A stretch of DNA of 64,000 nt from Ascoidea asiatica (GCA_001600695.1 BCKQ01000009.1:1-64000); one strand, 5' to 3'; counted from the stretch's first letter, positions 11,336-22,528 are shown. The notes: generated from the sequence alone by a model not told the origin. A program made the numbers and translations.

Positions 11336-11775
11336 ACTACTTTTTTTATTTAATATTTTTTTTTCTATATTCCTTCTATATTAATTTTACATATTGTACA
11401 ATATACATGAACAAAAAAAGTGAGTTTGTGAATTGTATTTGATACATTTTACATTTATTTCTATAATGTACTTATTTGTTTTTTATTCTTTTTAGCTAAA
11501 CTAAGTTATATTATAATAAAATGAAGACAACTTTTCAAAAAGGACAAATGTCAAAATATAAAACATAAAAGAAAAATGATAGTAGATGAATAAAAACTTA
11601 AATAAACAATGAAAATGAAAAACGAATTTGAAAAATGAATTTGAAAAATCAAACAAAAACATGATATTGAAATGAATTTTTTGTTTTTTATCAATAAATG
11701 ACAAAGATGAAATGATTTTATTACTTATATAATAAAAAGAGAAAATTAATATTAAATTTTGATTTTTAACTATTT
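11336..11775. other. convergent 3' region SNF11 / IPT1
   Basis: A 440-base AT-rich gap between convergent stops, with T-runs just past the SNF11 stop that suit cleavage and polyadenylation. Short open frames here are low-complexity and are not called. Confidence 0.4.
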
Positions 11776-13305
11776 TTAACTATTTTTTGTGAAATATGGA
11801 TCAAAAAAGTTTTGAATTTTTGTATTTTTAAAAACTCTCATTCCCATTGTACTTGATTTTTTGAAATTATTTGATGTTAATCTATTTTCTTTGAATTCTT
11901 TTTCTTTCTTAGTTAAAAATGGTTTCATTAATAAAAATGATATAAATGCATAAAATAATCCAAATATTAAATCTGCTCTAAAATGATGATCTAAATAAAT
12001 AGTTGCCCACCATTGAATAATAACAAAACATAACGCAAGAATTTTAATTAAATACCAATTTGAATAATATGATAAAAATAGAAAAACTTGAACAGCCATT
12101 GCAGAATGTAAAGATGGAAATGCTCCAAATACAATAGGAGATTTATGAAAACCTTTTGAAGTTATATGAGTGCCCATAGCAAGATCAACTCTTGTTAAAC
12201 CTGCAGCATATCCTGGCATATCATAATTTGGAATCACATCTAAACCATTTAAATGAATAAACCATGGAGGAGCATTTGGAAAAATTAAATGGGTAAAAAC
12301 TCCAGAAATATTTTGTATACCTAAAGAGCATGAAAAAAATTTTAAAGCACCAGGAGTTTGAAACACATAAAGATAGACAGCAGTTAATATTGGTATCATA
12401 CAATGAAATATTACATAAAATATCCAAGCTAGTATATCTTTCGAAGAAGTTATAAATTCTGGTTGAGCAAAATGATGATCAATATTTAACAAAGGCCAGG
12501 ATAAAGCTAATAATAATGGAGGTAATATTGATGAATAACCAGGTGGAGTATTAATTGAAGATACTAATTTTTTTCTAGTTGCAAGATTCGCATCAATATT
12601 TATGTTATTATTAATGTTATTATTACTATTATTTATGTTATCAATATCATTGAATGAAAGATCAAAAGATGAACCTGGACTAGTAGGTATTTCAGATTGC
12701 TTTATAGAAGATTGATTAATTGAAAAATTGACTGAAGTTGTTGAAGAATTTATATCATTAGTTGGAGAACTTGAAGATCTATCAGATAAATCTAATGACT
12801 GTAATTCGTGATCAGGTTCATCTATTATGAAGTTGCTAGGATCATTTGATTCATTCAGCTCATTCAGAGCATTTAAATCAGCTTGATTAATTTGATGATT
12901 TGGAGTTGGAGATATAATATTATTATTATTAGTCTCTTGAGATTCTAATCTGATGAAATCTGCATCAAAATTTTTATCAATTGATTTGATTTGAAAAAAA
13001 TGAATATATAAAAAATAAGATAAAATGATAAATGAAAAAGCAAATAAAAACCCTAAAATATTTAGATTATAAATTATTAAATCTAAGTTATAAACTAATT
13101 TAACATGAATTGTTGGTCTCCAATCATTAGGTATCCAACCTGCATGTTTAAATATAAATAACCAGGTAAAAACTGGTAAAAAATTTATAAAAAAATTTAT
13201 TGGTAAAGTAAATACAGATCTTTCATTTATACCACCTTTATATATTCTTATTAATAAATTTAGAAGTAATGGAAATGGTTTTTGAATTAATTTTAACTGC
13301 AACAT
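11776..13305 (-). CDS. IPT1: inositolphosphotransferase for M(IP)2C sphingolipid
   Basis: Transfers inositol phosphate to mannosyl-inositol-phosphorylceramide to make M(IP)2C, the final complex sphingolipid, in the Golgi. The 509-residue protein is multi-spanning. Near the N-terminus it carries the Ipt1-type segment with LPINFF, LPVFTWL and FKHAGWIP. The C-terminal half has the PAP2/Aur1 phosphotransferase signature: FGAFPSLHS at about 396 and YLDHHFRAD at about 443, which place the two catalytic histidines. Resemblance to Ipt1 is closer than to the IPC synthase Aur1, in the N-terminal segment and in AGLTRVD and GTHITSKGF. A Ser/Asn-rich insertion of about 130 residues (about 110-245) separates the early membrane segments from the catalytic half. 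Two CTG codons lie in that insertion. Confidence 0.88.
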   Translation of the reverse strand: MLQLKLIQKPFPLLLNLLIRIYKGGINERSVFTLPINFFINFLPVFTWLFIFKHAGWIPNDWRPTIHVKLVYNLDLIIYNLNILGFLFAFSFIILSYFLYIHFFQIKSIDKNFDADFIRLESQETNNNNIISPTPNHQINQADLNALNELNESNDPSNFIIDEPDHELQSLDLSDRSSSSPTNDINSSTTSVNFSINQSSIKQSEIPTSPGSSFDLSFNDIDNINNSNNNINNNINIDANLATRKKLVSSINTPPGYSSILPPLLLALSWPLLNIDHHFAQPEFITSSKDILAWIFYVIFHCMIPILTAVYLYVFQTPGALKFFSCSLGIQNISGVFTHLIFPNAPPWFIHLNGLDVIPNYDMPGYAAGLTRVDLAMGTHITSKGFHKSPIVFGAFPSLHSAMAVQVFLFLSYYSNWYLIKILALCFVIIQWWATIYLDHHFRADLIFGLFYAFISFLLMKPFLTKKEKEFKENRLTSNNFKKSSTMGMRVFKNTKIQNFFDPYFTKNS

Positions 13306-13495
13306 TTTTTTTGAATATCTTATTTATATAAAGGTTTTTTAATTTAAAAAAAAAAGAAAAAAAAATAAAAGGAAGATCCTTAAGCTCGGATAAATTAATG
13401 AGAGAAAGTGAGAAATGTTATATGATTAAAGCCCTTTGAGTAATATATCAGTCTTTTTAACACTTTAATAATATTTTGTAATATTCTTTTTTATA

Positions 13496-13524
13496 ATATG
13501 ATATGATATGATATGATATGATAT
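13496..13524. repeat. (ATATG)n microsatellite
   Basis: Five tandem copies of ATATG followed by ATAT, in the IPT1 upstream region. Confidence 0.95.
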
Positions 13525-13748
13525 TTTATAAGGATATTTACTAAGTTTTCATTGATAGTTTTCAAATATATATATATAAATATAGTAGTTGTTCAATTAT
13601 GATGTAGAAAAGGGATTCTCTAGTAATGATTGATATAAATAAATGAGAGAATCATGAATATAATAGCAAATTCAACTCAAAAATACAAAACAGTATATTA
13701 ATGGGAAATATGCTGTTTAAAAAACAGAAATGAATATAATTAATAAAG

Positions 13749-13792
13749 TAAAATAAAATAAAATAAAATAGAATAAAATAAAATAAAATAAA
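13749..13792. repeat. (AAATA)n microsatellite
   Basis: About nine tandem AAATA-type units with one G interruption. The opposite strand gives a meaningless Phe/Ile/Leu-rich open frame. Confidence 0.93.
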
Positions 13793-14575
13793 CCAGAATG
13801 AAAACAATAAATGAATAAATAAGAAAAAAAAAACAAAAGAAATTATAGAAAAAACGAAGAAATATGAAATATGAAATAGGCACATAAATAGACTTTTAAA
13901 TAAAATAAAATAAAACAAAATCAAAAATGATAAATGGTTTTTCTACTGCGGTAATGAAACTAACAGCACCGAGAAGAACACGGACAAAAAACAAACAAAC
14001 AAGAAACAGAAAAGTTAACAGGGAATTTGGTCAACAGCCCCGGCAGCACTTGCGCAAGGAGACGTGGGATTCGTGGGTAGTGCATTACTAAGTAGCGCAG
14101 CACAGAATAGTGTAGGCATCAGCCTTAAATACAGCTGCTCTCTCATGAACACAATTTCCCAATAGAGCAAGTTTACACGAGACACGGCTGGCAAACGACG
14201 GAACTACAACGGATATGAGTTGTTGACTTTACCAATCAGCCATACGGCGTGGCTGTGATATTGCAAACTTGCCTTTCCGGCTCTATTTTTACCCGTAGCC
14301 GAAAATAAAATCACGTGTAAATAAAAGTGCTCTGTGCATGTAAGTCCAAGCCCGTACTTTGGCTCCTGCACGCTACAGTTTGTGAGTGAAGTATTAGCGT
14401 TAACCGGAGAATTTAATTAAACCCATAAAGATCCGCAATGCTGGTTCTAAAATATCATGGGTAAAATTTTATAGAGCTATTTTTCACTACTGTTAGATCA
14501 CAGAAGATAAAGTTAATAGTAAATAAATTATTTTGAAAAAAGAATAGTAAGAGAGCTTTATTTTTGTATTGAATT

Positions 14576-17032
14576 ATGCAAATAATGGATACTCCAGTAA
14601 CTATAAGAGATCAGATAAATGCCAATGCTCTGAATTTATCTGATTTGTGTTTAAAGGAATCAAATTCCACTAAGGAAAATATTCTCAGAGAAGATCCAGC
14701 TAACAATATAAAGGAAACATCAATTGAAGAATCTATTGAGAAATTAGTTGAAGATAAATCAACTGAAAAAAAACAAGGTGAAAAAACGTTGATCAAAGAT
14801 GATCAAACTTTTGCTGATAAATTTTTAATTGCAATCGAACAAGAAAAGAGTGCAGATATTGGTCTTACAACTTTATTACTACAAACTCAATCTATAACTT
14901 CGTTAGTTAAAAGAGGTTTAGCTATATCTAATCTTAAAATAGATAATATTAGAACAAGTTTAAATGAAAGAATAATTTTAGATTTAATTAATGATTCTGC
15001 GACTAATTCTGATGATAAAATTACTTCTAATTTTGGAAATACGAATAATAATAAAAATTCAAATAATTTCAAAGTTGGTGATATAATTAAATTAGAAAAA
15101 ATTCCTTCAACTATAATCTCAAGAAATACAAAAAAAAAATCTAAAACTCATTTAAGTAAAAAAGATACAATAAGAGATGATAGAAAACATGAAAATCCTG
15201 AAGTTAATAATCAAAATATTTCACTAAATGCTTTAATAATTAAAGTTAAATTCAATGTAATATCAATTTCAATTGATAAAGATCATAATCAAATTCATAA
15301 TCAAACTAAATCAAAAACTTCTTCAAATTTATCAATTGATGAAATTTTGTTGAAATTAATGAATGAAAGATTATGGATTGTCAAAATTTCAAATTCAGTA
15401 ACTTATAATAGAATTAATTATAATTTAAATCAGTTAAAATTTTTAAAAGATAAATCAATTTTAATTCAATTATTATTAGGTGAATCCAAATTTATACCTC
15501 CTTCAAAAATTTCGTTATCTAATAATCTTGAAAATTTGAAATTTTTAAATACAAATTTAAATCAATCTCAAAAAAATGCAATAAATTTTTCTTTAATGTC
15601 AAATTTATCAATAATTCATGGTCCTCCCGGAACTGGAAAAACTTTTACTTTAATTGAAATAATTTATCAATTATATTTAAAAAATAAAAAAATTTTAATT
15701 TGCGGTCCTTCAAATATTTCTGTTGATACAATTTTAGAAAGATTAATCAATTTGAAAAAAATTCCTAATGACAAAATTTTAAGAATTGGCCATCCAGCAA
15801 GATTATTAAATTCTATACAAAACTATTCTTTAGATTATGTTTCAAAATATTCTAATCCAGGTCAAATTATAAAAGATATTTATAATGAAATTGATCAGAA
15901 TTTCAAAAAAATTAAAAAATCAAAATCTTATTCTGATAGAAGAAAATTATATGCAAATATAAAACTTTTAAGGTCCGATTTAAGATTAAGAGAGAGAAAA
16001 GTTTTAAATGAATTAATTTCAAATTCAAATATTGTAGTATCTACCTTACATGGTGCTGGCTCAAAAGAATTAATGAATCTATATTCAAAAGATTCAAATC
16101 AGTTCTTAACCCAAAATTTGTTTGATACACTAATTATTGATGAAGTTTCTCAAGCTTTAGAACCTCAATGTTGGATTCCAATTATTTCTCATAAAAATTC
16201 TTTAAAAAAATTAATAATTGCCGGGGATAATAAACAATTACCTCCAACAATTAAACAAGTAAAACAAAATGAATATAAAAAACTTTTAGAAACAACTTTG
16301 TTCGACAGATTAATAAAAATTCATAATCCAAGTGAGTTGAAATACCTATTGAATGTACAATATAGAATGAACAATCAAATAATGGAGTTTAGTTCTAGTT
16401 TTTTTTATCACAATAAACTTATTGCTAGTGATTCGGTTAAAACCCATTTGGTTTGTGATTTATCGAATGTTGAAAGTAATGATGACACTTCAGTCCCATT
16501 TATTTGGTATGACACTCAAGGAGGAGATTTTCCTGAGGCTGTAGAAATAGATGAAGAGCATGATTTGAAAAAAAATACAAAAGATCAAAAAGTTGAGTCC
16601 ATTTTTTCTTCGAAGTTTAATGAAAGTGAAGTTTCACTTGTTTATCAACATCTTAAACTATTAATTAATTCAAATGTATCCCAAGAAGCAATAGGTATTA
16701 TATCACCTTATAATGCTCAAGTTTCAATGTTAAAATCCAAGATACTTGATGAATTTGAAAAAGTTGAAATTTCAACTGTAGATGGATTTCAAGGTAGAGA
16801 AAAGGAGATAATTATCCTTTCCTTGGTTAGAAGTAATGAAAAAGGGATTGTTGGATTTCTTCAAGATGAACGAAGATTAAATGTTGCTATGACTAGAGCC
16901 AGAAGACAACTCTGTGTTATTGGTGATATTGAAACTTTGACATTAAGCAAAAACAAATTTCTCAAAGCATGGGGTCAGTGGGCTGAATCTAATGTAGAAA
17001 TAAGATATCCAGATATATCTGAATTTCTTTAA
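14576..17032 (+). CDS. HCS1: DNA helicase A, SMUBP2/Hcs1 family
   Basis: A superfamily 1B (Upf1-like) 5'-to-3' helicase related to S. cerevisiae Hcs1, which associates with DNA polymerase alpha. The 818 residues comprise an acidic N-terminus, a divergent OB/1B region broken by Lys/Asn-rich insertions, and two RecA folds. Walker A is HGPPGTGKT at about 348, the DEAD-equivalent is IIDEVSQALEPQ at about 519, motif III is AGDNKQLPPT, motif IV is VQYRMN, motif V is VSTVDGFQGREKE and motif VI is NVAMTRARRQL. The yeast enzyme is 683 residues; the surplus is in the N-terminal third. Two ATGs three codons apart could start it; the second (14585) has G at +4. One CTG codon sits near the N-terminus. Confidence 0.9.
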   Translation: MQIMDTPVTIRDQINANALNLSDLCLKESNSTKENILREDPANNIKETSIEESIEKLVEDKSTEKKQGEKTLIKDDQTFADKFLIAIEQEKSADIGLTTLLLQTQSITSLVKRGLAISNLKIDNIRTSLNERIILDLINDSATNSDDKITSNFGNTNNNKNSNNFKVGDIIKLEKIPSTIISRNTKKKSKTHLSKKDTIRDDRKHENPEVNNQNISLNALIIKVKFNVISISIDKDHNQIHNQTKSKTSSNLSIDEILLKLMNERLWIVKISNSVTYNRINYNLNQLKFLKDKSILIQLLLGESKFIPPSKISLSNNLENLKFLNTNLNQSQKNAINFSLMSNLSIIHGPPGTGKTFTLIEIIYQLYLKNKKILICGPSNISVDTILERLINLKKIPNDKILRIGHPARLLNSIQNYSLDYVSKYSNPGQIIKDIYNEIDQNFKKIKKSKSYSDRRKLYANIKLLRSDLRLRERKVLNELISNSNIVVSTLHGAGSKELMNLYSKDSNQFLTQNLFDTLIIDEVSQALEPQCWIPIISHKNSLKKLIIAGDNKQLPPTIKQVKQNEYKKLLETTLFDRLIKIHNPSELKYLLNVQYRMNNQIMEFSSSFFYHNKLIASDSVKTHLVCDLSNVESNDDTSVPFIWYDTQGGDFPEAVEIDEEHDLKKNTKDQKVESIFSSKFNESEVSLVYQHLKLLINSNVSQEAIGIISPYNAQVSMLKSKILDEFEKVEISTVDGFQGREKEIIILSLVRSNEKGIVGFLQDERRLNVAMTRARRQLCVIGDIETLTLSKNKFLKAWGQWAESNVEIRYPDISEFL

Positions 17033-17259
17033 AGTATAATTGATAATTGAGGAATATATAATATAAAGTCTAAAGTTGTAGAGAAAAATAAAAAGAGCCT
17101 ATCAAAAAAGGGAAAAAAAAATAGTATGGGTATGGACGATAGAACATGTTGCAAATGATAGCCACAAAAAATATAAACAAATTGAGATAAAGATAAATTA
17201 GGGTAACTGTAAGTCGTGCTTCAAATAAAAACGATATCTAACCATGGAATTTTTATATT

Positions 17260-20200
17260 TTAACCCATGAATTTATTGAATTCTTCGCTGAAATCACCCA
17301 ACCACATTGCTTCATCTGTTATTTCGTTCCATAAAGCACTCTCACTTTCACTGGCCTCGCAATTTTTTAATAGAAGTTTCAAAGAATCTGCAGAAACTAA
17401 CGGTGGCTTCAAAAATGCATCAAGCCGATTTGTAGAAGAATTGGAATTAGAGCTTGTATTCGAACTCCTTCTTTTGAGTTCACCATTATTTTGTATACCA
17501 GTGGAGTTCGACAACCTTCTTTTATTATTTCTTGGATCATAGTTATGGTTCATCTGAAAATTTTCAGGACCATATGGCCCTATGAAATCATTTTCGTGGT
17601 TTCCATCTTCAATTTCGTTGTTATAAGTACCAGCAAATGAAGTCATATTTTGATTAGAATAATTAACATCAGTATTATGACTGGAGTTATTATGACTAGA
17701 ATTATTCTGACTCGAAAGGTTTTGACTATGCAAAACATTCATTTCAACGCCACTTTGAAGATATTGATTATAATGATTATTTTGGGTATTATGAAAGACA
17801 TTAATATCTTGTGCTATCATTGGAGTGGTAGATCTCATTGAGGATAGATTGGTGTTTTTGTATAATCTGTTATCGTTAGCACCGAGAGAATAATTAGAAT
17901 GATCCAAAGGAAGAGAACTTCTATGGGCAGCATTCTCTGGAAGAGAATAGAGTTTATTTTCACTTCTTGTATGTAAATTCTGAGAAGTTTGTTCACTTAC
18001 TTTAGATTTTTTTGGGGTTGAAAATGATTCTTCTGAGAAATAATTTAACATCTCTGCTCCATCATCATGTTTTGTTATTAAGTCATGCATTACTCCATTG
18101 AAATCTAAAACTTTTAATAATTTCAATAACTGACAACGTCTCAAATTTGCAGGATGATTTCCCAAATTTCTCATTTTTGTAAAAATTGTTAAGGCATGAT
18201 CTAAATGTTCATATGTTGCTTTATGAACTCCAAATGCTGCATTGAATAAGATTAAAGTTGCAGAACTAGTAAATAAATACTCTCTATCCATATAACCAAA
18301 TAATGCAATCATATTTTCGGGCATTAGTGACCATAATGATCGAATAGTATTAATGGAAGCCTGGAATGAAGTATTCAATAGATTCAAAATAGGTTTTGAG
18401 AAATTAGAAAGATCAATATAAACATTTTTATTTTTGTTTTTTTTCAATTGGTTATTTGTAAAGTGAAACAACAACGGTCGTACAGCCAAATTAATACCTT
18501 GAAAATATTCTGTGAATAAATTTACAATAAGTCTTGAAATTTTTAGAATTGGTTCAGATTTTGAAAAATCAGGCTTTAAAAAAGCTGGTAAATTTTTTTC
18601 CCACGTTAATAGATCTTCAATCACGTCCAAAAGAATTGGTAAAATATTATTTGTTGGAGGCTTTTGATATAAAGTAGATAAAATTCTTGCATTAATTTTT
18701 GTTATTAATACACAATTTTTGATATATTCTGCTTCAGGAAAAATATAATGTTCACATTCAGGGGGTGGATTAGACATATTAAAATCATTTGGTAATTCAG
18801 TTGAAATAGATTCATCAGTTAAAGACAATGGTAAACCAGCTTTTGAACTTAACATTCTTTCAAACATATAAACTGTCCACCATAATCTTCTTCTATGTTC
18901 TAATTCAAATCTTGTCAAAGTATTTTTTTCAGCATCGACATGCATTCCTAAAATTAAAGCAGATCTTAGAGCTAAACCAAAATAAAAATATGAAGCGACA
19001 GAACAATCGGCTACTTGAAGGTAAAAAGCATATAAAAGCATTACTTCTACACCACCTTCTTTTGCGCAATTATCAATATTTGTAGATTCAAATAAGCCCG
19101 AGAATAATTTTGTAGCTTGTATGAAAAATCCAGAACCTGGTAATTTGGGGCTTGAAGATTTATTACCATTATTATCATTGATTGTTCCAAGATACATTTC
19201 ACCAATTGAAAATATTAATAAAATTTTGCAAAACCAAATAGTTTCAATAATTGGATTTGATTCATTATTAAGGTCAAAGATATTTTTTGTTTGATTTTGA
19301 TTTTGACTTTGGTTTGGAGAATTATTACTATTATTATAGGTTCTTCTTAAATTTTCTTTAACTAGACCCTCATTAAAAAAATAGAAGCAACCATCATTAT
19401 AAGTTATAAAAGTATCAACTAATAACATTGCATAAGAATATGAAGGTAAAGTGAAATTAACTGATATTCCAGGTCGTGAATCAGATTTTCCTATTAATAT
19501 TTTATAAGCATTACCTTCTCTTTCAAGCACTGTTTCAGTAAAATTTTGATTATTTAAACTTGGATCATTGTTTAAAGTACTATGATTTTGGTTTTGATTT
19601 CCATTTTCATCATCATTGATATTATTAGTATTATTATTAATTGATTTTGAATTCTGAGCTAATAATAATTGCAGATTCGTTGTTGTAGTTTTTAATTGAT
19701 CATCATTCAAAGAATTTAAAAAAGTTTTTGGTATTAAATTTTGAATTTCCAAACCAAATAAAGTCATTGAACTAGAGCCTACATAAAATTTTTCACCAGT
19801 TCTTGTTAAAATTAATCTTTTTTGAGTATCTACAAACGGGGGTATTATTTCATTATCATTGTGACTATTGTTATTATTGTTATTATTAATATTATTAATA
19901 TTATTGTTATTATTGTTATTAGTATTGTTATTACTGGCATTATTGTTATTGGTGGTATTATTGTTAATGCTATTATGGGTGTGTAAATTGTTTTGTTGTA
20001 TATCTATATTTTGTAAATTATTTTTAGAAATATTATTTGAATTATTATAATTATTTAAATTATTTGAATGAGGAGATATCTTAACTTTAGCAGAGTTATT
20101 AATTGAGAAATGATTTAAATTATTCATTTTATTAATATTTTCAGTTTTTAAATTATTTCTTAACGAAGCATTTTCTTTTTTTAAATTTGAAATATCATCA

Positions 20201-20763
20201 TGTAATTTTTGTAAATATTTTATTGAAATTATGATTTTTTTATCAGCTTCAATATATTCACATTGAGAATTGGTTGATAAACATTTTGAACAAGGATCAC
20301 CACCAGGGCATTTAATATGACGACGTCTACATCTTGCACAAGCCATTGAAGATCTTTTTTTTTGTTTTGATGGATGAATTTGATGATTTTCCATTTGACT
20401 TTCAATTTGATTATTAATTTGATCTTTAATTTGATTATCAATTTTATTATTGATTTTATTGATAATTTTATTGTTTGTATTGTTATTTTTTATTATTGGT
20501 TTTGGAACTATTGAAAATAATTGATTATTTTTTGATTTTTTAGGCTGTTGAATATAAAGAGAAATATCTCCAGGTAAATTTTTCATATCATTATTATTAT
20601 CATTGATTTTTATATCATTTTCTTCTTTATTCTCAATATTTTCATTACTGATATGAGTTTGATTAGTATTATTTTCATTTGTATTATTATTAGAAGCAGT
20701 GAAACTGGTAGAATTATCGAAACTTGAGTTGTTGAGAACCTGAATATTTTGCAGACTGGCCAT
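17260..20763 (-). CDS. Zn2Cys6 transcription factor, Tea1-like
   Basis: A 1167-residue fungal binuclear-cluster regulator. Six cysteines spaced C-x2-C-x6-C-x5-C-x2-C-x6-C lie at about residues 141-168 (CARC, HIKCPGGDPC, SKC). A short linker and a heptad-like helix follow (KYLQKLHDDISNLKKENASL), typical of a dimerisation coiled coil. A fungal-specific regulatory domain covers roughly 490-850, with the hallmark LEHRRRLWWTVYMFER. Very long Asn runs lie before and after. The cluster and linker recall S. cerevisiae Tea1, but I cannot exclude a relative, so no symbol is given. The target genes cannot be inferred. A CTG codon occurs at position 4. It is convergent with HCS1 across 227 bases. Confidence 0.85.
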   Translation of the reverse strand: MASLQNIQVLNNSSFDNSTSFTASNNNTNENNTNQTHISNENIENKEENDIKINDNNNDMKNLPGDISLYIQQPKKSKNNQLFSIVPKPIIKNNNTNNKIINKINNKIDNQIKDQINNQIESQMENHQIHPSKQKKRSSMACARCRRRHIKCPGGDPCSKCLSTNSQCEYIEADKKIIISIKYLQKLHDDISNLKKENASLRNNLKTENINKMNNLNHFSINNSAKVKISPHSNNLNNYNNSNNISKNNLQNIDIQQNNLHTHNSINNNTTNNNNASNNNTNNNNNNNINNINNNNNNNSHNDNEIIPPFVDTQKRLILTRTGEKFYVGSSSMTLFGLEIQNLIPKTFLNSLNDDQLKTTTTNLQLLLAQNSKSINNNTNNINDDENGNQNQNHSTLNNDPSLNNQNFTETVLEREGNAYKILIGKSDSRPGISVNFTLPSYSYAMLLVDTFITYNDGCFYFFNEGLVKENLRRTYNNSNNSPNQSQNQNQTKNIFDLNNESNPIIETIWFCKILLIFSIGEMYLGTINDNNGNKSSSPKLPGSGFFIQATKLFSGLFESTNIDNCAKEGGVEVMLLYAFYLQVADCSVASYFYFGLALRSALILGMHVDAEKNTLTRFELEHRRRLWWTVYMFERMLSSKAGLPLSLTDESISTELPNDFNMSNPPPECEHYIFPEAEYIKNCVLITKINARILSTLYQKPPTNNILPILLDVIEDLLTWEKNLPAFLKPDFSKSEPILKISRLIVNLFTEYFQGINLAVRPLLFHFTNNQLKKNKNKNVYIDLSNFSKPILNLLNTSFQASINTIRSLWSLMPENMIALFGYMDREYLFTSSATLILFNAAFGVHKATYEHLDHALTIFTKMRNLGNHPANLRRCQLLKLLKVLDFNGVMHDLITKHDDGAEMLNYFSEESFSTPKKSKVSEQTSQNLHTRSENKLYSLPENAAHRSSLPLDHSNYSLGANDNRLYKNTNLSSMRSTTPMIAQDINVFHNTQNNHYNQYLQSGVEMNVLHSQNLSSQNNSSHNNSSHNTDVNYSNQNMTSFAGTYNNEIEDGNHENDFIGPYGPENFQMNHNYDPRNNKRRLSNSTGIQNNGELKRRSSNTSSNSNSSTNRLDAFLKPPLVSADSLKLLLKNCEASESESALWNEITDEAMWLGDFSEEFNKFMG

Positions 20764-21560
20764 TATTTGGAACCATTCAAAGCGATTAGATTACAATTAA
20801 TGAAAACAACTGAAGCCAAATGTGAGAATAAAAACTTTGCTCTCAATTTGAATATTTTGAATATTTTGAATAGAAAAATATAAAGAATAGACAATAGACA
20901 ATAGACAAAAAAGTATAAAACTCAAGATGCTGAGTAATATTCACTCATATTTACATCTATTACTACTTATCAGATTGTAGTTTATACTTATTTAACTTTT
21001 ACCCGTTTCCAGATCGCGATCTGATCAGATAAATCTCTGCGATAGGGCCGGAACTGAGATAGTCACAACTGTAAAGACAAGGTGCACAGCGATGCATGCA
21101 CACATTTAGATACGTTGAAAATAATTACCAAGTAGGTGGATTGGACTATTATAAAGGGTGCTACCAGTAGAGTGGATGATAAAAAAAAACCCACCTACAT
21201 GTTACCCGGTGTTCTTTTCTGACCACTCAGATCTCTTAATTTTCTTTTTTTCCGTGCTCGAGAGGTCTCTCTAAACCAGTGTATGGCATTATTACTATTA
21301 CTAGCAGCTGGGGCAGGGTAAGATATAGCTTAAGTAGTGTTCCTCAATCCACTAGCTCTGCTCTGGTTAATAAAGCTCTATTCACGGTATGGGGGGGTTG
21401 GACTAATGCAGAAATCAAGTGGTAATATATTAATATGTTCAATAATCTTGTATCTAAGATTATTTATTGATTTATAACAGTCAAATCGTTTTTCTGATAT
21501 TTGATAAACACATTATTTATCCCCATTTCTGCATATTTAATCAAACAATATTTATTCATT
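20764..21560. promoter_or_regulatory. divergent TF / ATP7 promoter region
   Basis: An 800-base gap. Two TTACCCG motifs (20999-21005 and 21202-21208) lie 200 bases apart inside a GC-richer island (about 21000-21410). The pyrimidine-rich stretch up to 21560 is the likely ATP7 leader. Confidence 0.5.
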
Positions 21561-22205
21561 ATGTCTCTTGTATGTATAATATGGTCTTTGTCTTTAGTCG
21601 TTTCTTCTAACTGTCTTTCATTAATCATTTAAAGACTAATGTATTCTTAACAATATATTCTAACTTTTTTTTTAATTTTGATTATCAATTTAAAGAAATC
21701 TGCTGTCAAATTAGATTGGGCAAAAGTCATCTCATCTTTAGGTCTTAAAGGTCAATCTGCTGCTTCTTTACAGGCTTTTAAAAAGAGAAATGATGAAGCC
21801 AAAAGACAAGTTTTTGAATTATCTCAACAAGATAAACCAATTGATTTTTCTCATTATAAGAAAATTTTAAAAAATCAATCAGTTGTAAGTGAAATTGAAA
21901 ATACTATTAATAATTTCACTCCCGTTACTTATGATGTTTCAAATCAATTGAATATAATCGATCAATTTGAAAAAAAAGCAGTTGAAAATGCAAATGAAAC
22001 TGAATCTTTAGTACTTAAAGAATTAGCCGATTTACAACAAACTTTAGATAATATCAAATCTGCAAGACCTTTCGATCAATTAACTGTTGATGATGTAGTA
22101 AATGCTAAACCTGATGTTGATGAAAAAGTCAAAGAAATGGTTAAAAAAGGTAGATGGGATGTTCCTGGTTATAAAGAAAAATTCGGTGATCTTGTTATCA
22201 TGTAA
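21561..22205 (+). CDS. ATP7: mitochondrial ATP synthase subunit d, split gene
   Basis: Peripheral-stalk subunit d of the F1Fo ATP synthase, on the matrix side of the inner mitochondrial membrane. The main open frame has no ATG; its conserved sequence starts at KSAVKLDWAKVISSL. A 9-base first exon at 21561-21569 encodes Met-Ser-Leu, followed by a perfect GTATGT donor at 21570. A branch-like TTCTAAC lies at 21658-21664 and the acceptor AAG ends at 21695, so exon 2 is 21696-22205. Splicing gives MSLKSAVKLDW, which matches the S. cerevisiae Atp7 start (MSLAKSAANKLDW), and a total of 173 residues, normal for the family. Other hallmarks are FKKRNDEAKRQ, ETESLV and the end WDVPGYKEKFG. The splice model is inferred but well supported. 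Confidence 0.93.
21570..21695 (+). other. spliceosomal intron in ATP7
   Basis: A 126-base intron with donor GTATGT, branch candidate TTCTAAC at 21658-21664, then a T-rich tract and acceptor TTTAAAG. It interrupts the gene after codon 3, in phase 0. Confidence 0.88.
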
Positions 22206-22528
22206 TCAAATTTCAACAAAATTATCAAATTATCAGTTCCTAGTATTTTAATACTATTATTGGTTCATATTTTTTCTATTTTTTTTTGTATCAAATAATT
22301 TAAATAGCTAGCCATAAATTCAAGTAAATTCAAATAAAATAAATAAATTAAGCCAAATTAAATTCAATTAACTAAATAGATAAATAAAAATAAATATTCT
22401 TTTAATTTTAATAATTTTGTCTTTATTACTAATATATTACTCTTGATATACTAGTTTAAATACTACAATGATTTATATTTTTATATCACTATTTACAAAT
22501 TTTGATTTATATCATATATTTAATATTT
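22206..22528. other. convergent 3' region ATP7 / MRPS17
   Basis: A 323-base AT-rich gap between convergent stops. It contains T-runs and TATA-like stretches suitable for 3' end formation, and no gene. Confidence 0.4.

Larger units (their letters stand above)
13306..14575. promoter_or_regulatory. divergent IPT1 / HCS1 intergenic region
   Basis: A 1.27-kb gap. The IPT1-proximal half is AT-rich with two simple repeats. From about 13950 to 14400 the base composition shifts to a GC-richer island. It holds TTACCCG at 14289-14295 (Reb1-type core) and CACGTG at 14312-14317 (bHLH-type core), 17 bases apart. GCGTGGCTGTGA in this island recurs at about 44285. No gene is seen. Confidence 0.5.
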
